Under the pieces are notes generated by a model that saw only the letters and a program-made list of their open reading frames with translations, had not been told where the DNA came from and searched no databases. A DNA stretch of 62,167 bases from Lingula anatina (taxonomy: Eukaryota; Brachiopoda; Lingulata; Lingulida; Lingulidae): NCBI RefSeq assembly GCF_001039355.2, contig NW_019775876.1:55846-118012 (forward strand), given 5' to 3'. Made by a program: the position numbers and the translations under genes. Below, one piece after another: positions 24,001 to 30,469 of the stretch. Positions within the stretch are counted from its first letter, which is position 1; each line of letters begins with the position of its first letter.

Positions 24001-25259
24001 NNNNNNNNNNNNNNNNNNNNNNNNNNNNNNNNNNNNNNNNNNNNNNNNNNNNNNNNNNNNNNNNNNNNNNNNNNNNNNNNNNNNNNNNNNNNNNNNNNNN
24101 NNNNNNNNNNNNNNNNNNNNNNNNNNNNNNNNNNNNNNNNNNNNNNNNNNNNNNNNNNNNNNNNNNNNNNNNNNNNNNNNNNNNNNNNNNNNNNNNNNNN
24201 NNNNNNNNNNNNNNNNNNNNNNNNNNNNNNNNNNNNNNNNNNNNNNNNNNNNNNNNNNNNNNNNNNNNNNNNNNNNNNNNNNNNNNNNNNNNNNNNNNNN
24301 NNNNNNNNNNNNNNNNNNNNNNNNNNNNNNNNNNNNNNNNNNNNNNNNNNNNNNNNNNNNNNNNNNNNNNNNNNNNNNNNNNNNNNNNNNNNNNNNNNNN
24401 NNNNNNNNNNNNNNNNNNNNNNNNNNNNNNNNNNNNNNNNNNNNNNNNNNNNNNNNNNNNNNNNNNNNNNNNNNNNNNNNNNNNNNNNNNNNNNNNNNNN
24501 NNNNNNNNNNNNNNNNNNNNNNNNNNNNNNNNNNNNNNNNNNNNNNNNNNNNNNNNNNNNNNNNNNNNNNNNNNNNNNNNNNNNNNNNNNNNNNNNNNNN
24601 NNNNNNNNNNNNNNNNNNNNNNNNNNNNNNNNNNNNNNNNNNNNNNNNNNNNNNNNNNNNNNNNNNNGGGGGGGGGGGTTCTTTTTCTGAAAAACTGGAC
24701 CTTTTACCCTGAAACTTCGAGTATCTAGATAAAATTTTATCCAAAGGGGACCATTTCCTGGCAAAAAAGGGAGGGGAATTCCTGGCAAAAGGGGGATTCT
24801 TTCGACGGGGGTTTTTGCCCCCCCTCCCCCCGAACTTCCCTGGCTACGGGCCTGATGATCGTTAGTTGCTTTAACAGATGCTGTATATGCAGTTTTATTA
24901 GTAGTTATACATTTTAACATATCTATACTTTAATCAATGTGAAAGTGATACCTGAGCTGGTGTGAGTCAGTGAGAAGAGAAATGGGAAATGCGGTAGTTG
25001 AGATGGTAACAAAGTGGTAACATTCATCATTGCGGACGGCTTTTCTCTTTCTAGGGCCGCAACGCTTCGTAAGCTGTTCAATGACTTTGACATCGATAAA
25101 AGCGGCTTCATCGACAGTAAAGAGCTGCAGGCAATCTTCAAAGAGATGGGTTCCGTGTATTCCGAAGATGTTTGTCAACGTCTCATCGATGCGGCCGACA
25201 AAGATGGCAGCGCGACCCTGGACTACGAAGAGTTCATCAAGAAAGTATTCGGTTATTAA
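8196..25259 (+). CDS. EF-hand gene A: calmodulin-like calcium-binding protein, 144 aa, with alternative exon 2
   Basis: Proposed coding exons are 8196-8330, then either 21226-21320 (2a) or 22572-22666 (2b), then 23432-23636. The last exon is repeated at 25055-25259, probably by assembly error. Each isoform is 144 residues against 149 for calmodulin. The four EF loops lie at residues 16-27 (DKDGSGSLTFDE), 52-63 (from exon 2), 89-100 (DIDKSGFIDSKE) and 125-136 (DKDGSATLDYEE, with Ala replacing the usual Gly at loop position 6). A Pro-containing linker (VPPEQHK in 2b) joins the two lobes where calmodulin has a long helix. There is no signal peptide, so a cytosolic calcium sensor or buffer is expected. 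The joins are phase 0 and phase 2 with consensus GT-AG sites. Gene B downstream is a tandem paralogue with identical phases. The partner protein is unknown, and the 13 kb first intron is inferred from phase and homology, not from transcripts. Confidence 0.8.
9685..9685. other. Single ambiguous base after a poly-G run
   Basis: One N follows a 13-base G run and a T run at 9661-9684, which suggests unresolved sequence in a homopolymer region. Confidence 0.9.
9709..10105. repeat. 159 bp tandem repeat, ~2.5 copies
   Basis: Units start at 9709, 9868 and 10027 with GCAGGTCAAGTTCGAAAAT or a variant, giving an exact 159 bp period. Shared blocks include AGCATATATGCAACACTGTA and GTCATGAAA-TCACAGGA. Because 159 is a multiple of three, one frame stays open for 178 codons (9632-10168). 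Most differences between copies change amino acids, so I read it as a non-coding repeat. A tandem array beside an inverted-repeat element recalls non-autonomous elements of the Helitron type in bivalves, but this is only a resemblance of layout. Confidence 0.85.
10240..11345. mobile_element. Non-autonomous DNA transposon-like element with 17 bp TIRs
   Basis: Perfect 17 bp terminal inverted repeats, CAGACTTTACGAAAGGC at 10240-10256 and GCCTTTCGTAAAGTCTG at 11329-11345, bound 1106 bp. Subterminal motifs recur: CTGTCAGACCGAA twice near the left end, and GTCCGACGGTCCGACG near the right. I see no transposase and no clear target-site duplication, so the family is unassigned and the copy may be old. 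Confidence 0.7.
13224..13353. repeat. Compound TG/CG-alternating and (GA)n microsatellite
   Basis: Imperfect TG/TGCA/GCGC alternation runs into (GA)n. The GCGCGCGCG core is a potential Z-DNA-forming tract. Confidence 0.9.
15487..15523. repeat. (TG)n microsatellite
   Basis: Pure TG repeat followed by degenerate TG-rich sequence to about 15570. Confidence 0.95.
16411..16620. mobile_element. MITE-like foldback element, ~210 bp
   Basis: The left arm (about 16411-16488, including TTCGCGGACTAA and ATATGGCCGATCCACTTGAAAG) pairs imperfectly with the right arm (16547-16620, including CTTTCAAGTGGGTCTGCCATAT and TTAGTCCGCGGATC). About 58 bp of spacer separates them. There is no coding capacity. Confidence 0.7.
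17252..17321. repeat. (AT)n microsatellite
   Basis: About 70 bp of uninterrupted AT alternation. Confidence 0.97.
17677..17808. repeat. Near-perfect hairpin, 52 bp arms
   Basis: Arms 17677-17728 and 17757-17808 match in inverted orientation at 48 of 52 positions around a 28 bp loop. If transcribed with gene A intron 1 it would fold into one long hairpin. It is either a young foldback element or a hairpin RNA source; sequence alone does not decide. Confidence 0.85.
17990..18056. repeat. 29 bp tandem repeat, ~2.3 copies
   Basis: TTGGTATACGGAAATATAAT and TTGGTATAAGGAAATATAAT blocks recur 29 bp apart, followed by a partial third copy (TTAGTATAGATAAT). Confidence 0.75.
18965..19243 (+). CDS. Possible secreted neuropeptide-like precursor ORF (92 codons)
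   Basis: The frame opens at ATG 18965, with an alternative ATG at 19001. From the second ATG the product starts with a strong hydrophobic core (MLLLLFLLLITVF) ending VIA|RP, a good signal-peptidase site (Val -3, Ala -1). A dibasic SKR site follows. The ORF ends in Met-Gly-Arg-Arg-stop, the classic amidation and cleavage signal, so processing could release a 36-residue Met-amide peptide, or a 23-residue one if the single Arg before NNAPADALLYV is used. A TATATATTTA lies at about 18930 and an AATAAA at 19557. The ADAL stretch weakly recalls lophotrochozoan PDF/cerebrin peptides. The hydrophobic core is partly a TTA repeat and there is no homology evidence, so chance is a serious alternative. 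Confidence 0.2.
   Translation: MRRRGVINRGLSMLLLLFLLLITVFKENVIARPIILAISSSICNEGIHLRSKRDLGLLTWKGNHSRNNAPADALLYVLVGKSSKISLRMGRR
21017..21058. repeat. (GT)n/(GGGT)n tract upstream of exon 2a
   Basis: About 14 GT units followed by GGGT units, about 170 bp upstream of the exon 2a acceptor. In RNA this is a GU repeat, the kind bound by CELF and TDP-43 splicing factors; the role here is inferred. Confidence 0.9.
21226..21320 (+). CDS. EF-hand gene A alternative exon 2a
   Basis: 95 bp exon between CACCACAG and CAT|GTAAGT, phase 0 to phase 2. It codes STFRDWDGSGDSKITFKE, then YMDAMTGAPPELH and the first two bases of the next codon. The loop aligned with the other exon 2 copies is DGSGDSKITFKE, with Ser at position 6 where Gly is usual. 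Length and phase equal exon 2b and gene B exon 2. Both splice sites and the frame are intact, so there is no sign of decay. Confidence 0.8.
21321..22571 (+). other. Intron between alternative exons 2a and 2b
   Basis: About 1.25 kb of AT-rich intron with a GU-rich patch near 21598-21645. No other exon is seen. Confidence 0.7.
22572..22666 (+). CDS. EF-hand gene A alternative exon 2b
   Basis: 95 bp exon between CTCTTCCAG and CATAA|GTGAGT, phase 0 to phase 2. It codes NYFSNADISGDGIVTFDE, then YMVAMGQVPPEQH and AA of the next Lys codon. The loop DISGDGIVTFDE is canonical. It is closer to gene B exon 2 (DTSGDGQISLEE) than 2a is. If 2a were spliced to 2b, the frame would reach TAG at 22609-22611. 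Confidence 0.88.
22667..23431 (+). other. Intron before last exon of gene A
   Basis: Contains a short interspersed repeat (23045-23235) that starts in a poly-G run and ends CCCTGGCTACGGGCCTG. I see no further exon. Confidence 0.7.
23045..23235. repeat. Interspersed repeat fragment (copy 1)
   Basis: G-rich start, GGGAGGGGAATTCCTGGCAAAA, a C-rich block and an ending CCCTGGCTACGGGCCTG. Similar endings are familiar from invertebrate interspersed repeats, but I cannot assign the family. It recurs at 24668-24858 because of the assembly duplication. Confidence 0.45.
23432..23636 (+). CDS. EF-hand gene A last exon, copy 1 (EF-hands 3 and 4)
   Basis: Acceptor CTTTCTAG|G, then 67 residues and a TAA stop; the first base completes the codon split from exon 2 (Lys with 2b, Met with 2a). 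Loops are DIDKSGFIDSKE and DKDGSATLDYEE, and the C-terminus is FIKKVFGY. If exon 1 is joined directly to this exon, the frame reads GGC CGC AAC GCT TCG TAA, so skipping exon 2 is not tolerated. Confidence 0.9.
23991..24667. other. Assembly gap (677 N)
   Basis: A run of N flanked by two near-identical 946 bp segments. The true gap is probably negative (overlap), so these N may represent no real DNA. Confidence 0.97.
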
Positions 25260-25613
25260 AAATAATGCGGAAAAGACAAAACAAAAAACAAAAAACTGAC
25301 GTTCGACGTTCGTGTATTTCCGCCACGAAATCCGGACGAAGCCGAGTTGGTCTTCGCTCTTGTGGGCCAGTCTTTAGCCTTTTGTAAAGAGGTGCACGGA
25401 AAGATTGTGTGAACTGGGTGCGATTCGGTTTCCTTTGAAACTTTTGGAACTCCGCAGTTGAATGGGATTCCCCTGGCTGGTACACAGAACAGTGCAAAAC
25501 TCATTTTTAGCAATTTTTGTCGACTTGGCGATATTAGTTACATCATGTTAGTTTTCATGCCTCTTCTAATTTTTGCTTATATTGAGCAGAGCAGCATTTG
25601 GAGATGTTTGAGA
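24668..25613. repeat. Duplicated contig end, copy 2
   Basis: Second copy of 23045-23990, beginning in the poly-G run immediately after the gap. This copy continues into unique sequence (GACCACATTATATATTTAG...), so it carries the real 3' end of gene A. Confidence 0.93.
25055..25259 (+). CDS. EF-hand gene A last exon, copy 2 (probable artefact duplicate)
   Basis: Same 205 bp exon as 23432-23636, with the same acceptor, same 67 residues and same stop. Only one copy is expected in the genome. This one connects to the 3' UTR and the poly(A) signal at 26031. Confidence 0.85.
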
Positions 25614-26030
25614 GACCACATTATATATTTAGTGCAATTTTTTAAAAATTAGTTTTCAACTTTTCAATTACTCATTTTAGTTGTTAGAATTTTCTAATCC
25701 TTTTTTTATTGTAGTCGAAATGAAAAGACAATGCAGAGTAATTTTAACATCTTTCTTTCGTAATAATTACTTTGTGTATATTTTGTGGGCAGCGCATTTT
25801 TACAGATGTTTAGAATTTTAAATTTTACACTGAATTTAGATAACAAAATTGTTTACATTTTTAGTATCTAAAAGTAATGTTTGTTACTGAACGTGATAAT
25901 TTTTAACAATTTAAACTAACACATTTCTTGATCTAGCCTTTCAATATCAAAACTTTTTTGAAAATTGTCTTTCTCCGATAGGTGCAATTTTGCTTACAAT
26001 TGTTCGGAATAACATTTACTTATAAAGCTA

Positions 26031-26036
26031 AATAAA
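26031..26036 (+). terminator. Candidate poly(A) signal of gene A
   Basis: AATAAA about 770 bp after the stop codon at 25259, with a T/GT-rich stretch following. Plausible but not unique in this AT-rich DNA. Confidence 0.4.
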
Positions 26037-26559
26037 GCTGCGAATCGACACATTTGTTCATGTATTGGTGTTTTTTTCCTATGATTCTTCAGTACTTTTT
26101 ATTTGAAATCGTACGTGTTGCACAAATATAAAAAAATATTCTGTACCCCTAGAAGTCTCCATCAACCACGTCATCATGGTCAGTGCCTTTCATTTCAGAT
26201 TTAAGCACTTCGAGACAAATCAAATAACCCAAATAAACCCAATGTTAGGCTAGTCAAAAAATTTAAATTGTTTCATGATTGCAACCGACATTTTAAGGAA
26301 AATTTGATTTTCTTTCACATGAAACAAATGCACTGGATATTGGTGTTGTAAAAGGGAGAAATGTATAACTGATCCTAGCGTTGCTTTTATTCTCTGAAAT
26401 CATCCACACTGTGGCTTTTATATTTTATTCCCGCTCCCCCAAAATAATGATAGAAAATGATGACATAGAACGCCCGATCCGAGAAACTGAACTATTTTTC
26501 TATGCCTTGTTAAAAAAAGCCTTCAGACTCTGTTCATGTCACAGGGAGTGGCTGCACTT

Positions 26560-26563
<4 letters not shown>

Positions 26564-26610
<47 letters not shown>
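26564..26610. repeat. (TC)n-(CA)n microsatellite
   Basis: About 36 bp of TC repeat followed by about 11 bp of CA repeat. Confidence 0.95.
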
Positions 26611-26792
26611 AACACTGCATCAAATTTACCTTTCCAATGCAGATGAAGCCCGTTTCTCTTTTCTAATTAAAATGGAGAAAATCGCATTTATAATTATTAA
26701 AAATTCTGTTAATCACAAATACACGCTATATCTGTTTCCTACGGTTTGAATGTTAATTTAAATGAAAATTAATGAGCTAAGGTATAAAAGAG

Positions 26793-26843
26793 GTGCGTGC
26801 GTGCACGCGCGCGCGCGTGTGTGTGTGATAGAGAGAGAGAGAG
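26793..26843. repeat. GC/GT/GA alternating tract upstream of gene B
   Basis: GTGCGTGCGTGCACGCGCGC alternation followed by (GT)n and (GA)n, about 270 bp upstream of the gene B TATA box. Prone to Z-DNA formation. Confidence 0.9.
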
Positions 26844-27072
26844 TGTGATATTTAAGTTTCATTTTGTGAATTTAAAATAAAATGACTTTTAAGCATACAG
26901 TTGTAACTGCCTTACTGCAACCCACTCGCATCCTTTGTCGTCTTCCACATCTTGGTCATTCCCCGTCATAAAATTTCTTAATCAAATTTTTTATCAGTAA
27001 GTTCCTTTAAAAAGACGCTTGTTCATTTCCTTCATGCGTAACACGGATCCCTCCGCTTGCTCATCACAGGTA

Positions 27073-27080
27073 TGACGTCA
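27073..27080 (+). promoter_or_regulatory. Perfect CRE (CREB/ATF site) of gene B
   Basis: TGACGTCA, the full palindromic cAMP response element, 36 bp upstream of the TATA box. Given the usual TATA position, it falls within about 80 bp of the start site, where functional CREs normally lie. Gene A has a one-mismatch version at 8081. Confidence 0.65.
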
Positions 27081-27116
27081 TTCAAGTCATCCGCCCGACA
27101 GAGAGACCCGCATGAT

Positions 27117-27124
27117 TATAAATA
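27117..27124 (+). promoter_or_regulatory. TATA box of gene B
   Basis: TATAAATA, a strong consensus, 110 bp upstream of the ATG at 27227. It predicts a transcription start near 27147 and a short 5' UTR of about 80 bp. Confidence 0.7.
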
Positions 27125-27226
27125 AAAGAAAAATGTAGACATAAACTCATCACTTCACCATAGCGAATATAATATACAATATACAATAGAAACACGTTGC
27201 TATTACTCCACTCTCCCTCGGACAAA

Positions 27227-27355
27227 ATGGACAAGGAACAATTTGAGGCATTCTTTAAGGAGGCGGATAGCGATCAAAATGGGACGCTGTCCTTATGTGA
27301 ACTGTGCGGCATTCTGAGGAAAAAGGGCTACAGAGGCAAGGATGAAGAAATAAAG
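27227..27355 (+). CDS. EF-hand gene B exon 1
   Basis: ATG at 27227 (context AAAATGG) and 43 residues ending DEEIK at AAG|GTAGGC, phase 0. An in-frame ATG at 27197 would add ten residues; 27227 is preferred because it aligns with the gene A start. Confidence 0.87.
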
Positions 27356-27379
27356 GTAGGCTCCTTGATATCCGTATTG

Positions 27380-27410
<31 letters not shown>

Positions 27411-28900
27411 CCTTAATTTACTTTTCCTGATGTGTGTGATTTTATTTATTTTAGGGACGAGTTAGAACAATTACAATGAAACACATCGTTGCGCAAGCAG
27501 CAAAAGCATTGCAATGCATGCAAGTCACTCATCAACTATAATTATTTTCTAGTTATTTTGGTTTGTTTTGATGTGTGAATTTATGAAAGGAATTATTGAT
27601 CGAAAGGAAAAACGTTAAAACGATTTTTTTAAATGCGGTATTCACAAAACGCTAAGGATACTAGTTTTGCTTGGTCCGAATTCACCGGCAGAGCTATTAC
27701 AGATGTATAAAAATGAAAATAATTACTCCTGTTAATCAGCTAAGTGACGGCAAAACAGTTAATGCTTTTTATCAATTACCTTGCTTAGCGCAATGAAACA
27801 TCAAAACGCTTGAATAAAACATGAATTAGGTCACATATGCAGTAATGCAGAAAGGGGCCAACGTTAATGGTTGATGTCGACGCTTCCTCTGTCGAATTAT
27901 TCAGAGACACAACTTATATTGTATCGCTTTTATCTCCCTTAATGAAAAACGTTAATGCTTATAGCTCTTTGCTAGAAGCGGATAACACTGGCAGGTAGAA
28001 CCTTGGTATTGGTAGTGTCTTCTCATGCACGTGACCCTTTCCTATCTCCTCCCCATTCTGGGTAGACTTTGCTAGATTTCCCCCTCTCTTTCTACCTTTG
28101 TCTCTTTCTTTAACTCTCTTTGTTTCTTTGACTTCTTTGTCTCCCCTCTCTCTTTCTCTCTCACATACACACACATTCACACACTACTTTAAAACAAATT
28201 ATTAATACCAGTAGATCAGCGCCGTCTGCTTACGTTTTGATGTGGGCTTGTTTACAAATAAATGATTATCATGTCAATTAGCGCAGTAGCAAGGGACACT
28301 AATATCAATAATCCTTTGAAAGAGATACGCAAAAAAAAATCGCCAGCATCTTCAGTAGTGATAATAACCCAATCTTCAATTTCAGACTGTTATTTTATTT
28401 TATTAAAATACTGCTGCTGCTGTGCGATTTACAGGTATAACAATCTCAGATTGTAAGACAAGATCCCTGAGAAACCTAGAATGCCCATAACAAATTTTGT
28501 TGTAGATTTTGTTTTATTTATGAAGACAGCATATAATGCGTCAATTCTTTAAAAAGTGACCAAATGATCAGGATTATTTTTAAATGAAGCATATAAGGGT
28601 ATACATTACCACTCGACACGCGTTTGGTCCTTAATTTAAAGGGAAGGGAGCAAAGAAAGTAATTAACAAAGAGGGAAAAGAAACAAGGAAAGTAAACATA
28701 TTTGAAAAGAAGGAAAAGAAAAAGAAGGAAAATATTTCATTTTCTCTACCATCGAGGTCCCCTTTGATGCGATTGAACACACAATGGCAGTTATTAATAA
28801 TAATAATAATATCGAAAATATTAATCATACATGTATGTTTCAATTACACGTGCATTTGCTGGCTCTCTTTTCTGTGTTAAATCTAAATATTTAATATCAA

Positions 28901-28946
<46 letters not shown>

Positions 28947-30430
28947 GACGAGCCAATACATAAACAATAGTAAAGAAAATCAGGTGAATCGACCTATATT
29001 TTATAAATTTCAAGGTTGTTCTTTTCTCTCAGCAGCGCCTGTATCGTACCCGTTGACAAAGGTAAAGCTGTCTTCCGCTGACCTCCATTATCAGACTGGC
29101 ATATTTCAGAATAAAGGATTAGATTCTGGTGGATAATTCATCATACGCACCAACAGTTCGCAGTCACAGTTCAGCGGCGCGCGGAAGTCAGTTATGGCTA
29201 GTCAACATATCATACATAGTACTGAACATACATACCGGGTAGAACAATCCTAGCCTTGCTTCTTATTATTTAAAGAACCAAAAATTGACACATTGAAAAC
29301 GGAATGTTTTGACTGAAATAAATTAGAACAATGACATTTCGCCATTATATAAAAGATAAATTCCTAGAATTTAGGCTCTTGGTTGTTTCATAAATAATAT
29401 TTTAGGCCGCTTATATCGTTTTCGGTTTTCACATCAACAAATTAGAGCTATGTAATCATACCTCACGATACTTGTTATCTATATTTGTTTTATTGCGTGT
29501 GGACTTTCTGTGATAACTTATCAAAATGGCAATATCCGTGGTATTTATAAATAAGCCTTCATAAGAAAACAGACAAGTTATAAGGCATAGAACATTTTAC
29601 CTTATACTTGATCTGAAAAATTATAAACACGCAAATCTCTAGCCGTAACAAATTCCATAAATGATAATAATAAATAATAAATCATTACATATCTGCATGT
29701 TTGTTTATGCAGCTCACAACATTACGACTAGAGAAATCGGCAAATATCTGCATTTTAATCTAAATCCAGAGCTAATATCAATTTGTTGGAAGGGACCCTC
29801 CCTCCCTTCCAGGTGTGGTCATCCATGTGAGGTCACCTGTCCACCCCCCTGTCTTCAGTCTTACTTGTTTTGTGTTGCAGTCTCTTCCGGTCGGCTCTGT
29901 AGTTTCCACGTGCTTCTTCAGAGTTTAGCATTACATACTTTGCTTTCAACAGACGGATGTTTATTGAGTCAACAAAATGTAAATCACACGCATTCATTGC
30001 TTGAATTAAATTAGATTAAATTGAATCATATTCCATGTGTTATATTGCATTCGTCATACACTATATATAAACTTATCTATACATGTCGGTGAAATTTCGT
30101 GCTTCGTCTGCCGCGAAGATGATTTAAATGATTAGAACAGTCTTGTTCGTACATATATCCTATCCAACCACTCCTCGGCAAAATAACCCAGGATTATCAG
30201 TGCAGAACATCCATTTACTACAGATGCAAATAATGCTCACAGTTTTCAGCTAAAGCACCTTATTTTCCCCTTTTTTGTTGACTTAATGTCTTCCTATATT
30301 TGATTAAATAACCTATTACGTATTTAACATAACATGCGTACATGTATGTCTCGACGTCGATCTTCTCTGCCTATCTGCGTGTTATGTGCAAGTCGTTGAT
30401 GCACGGTTGATTTTAATACGACTCACAAAC

Positions 30431-30469
<39 letters not shown>

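Larger units (their letters stand above)
25260..27072. other. Gene A 3' UTR and spacer before gene B
   Basis: AT-rich 3' UTR to about 26050, then spacer with a (CT)n-(CA)n tract (26564-26610) and a GC/GT/GA alternating tract (26793-26843). The frame at 26381-26749 crosses the (CT)n tract and looks spurious. Confidence 0.6.

Noticed and set aside
29661-30014. Frame with CGHPCEVTCPPPC, suggestive of an NFX1-type zinc finger
   Set aside because: Only one partial motif, no second finger, no supported exon borders, and the rest of the frame is random-looking.
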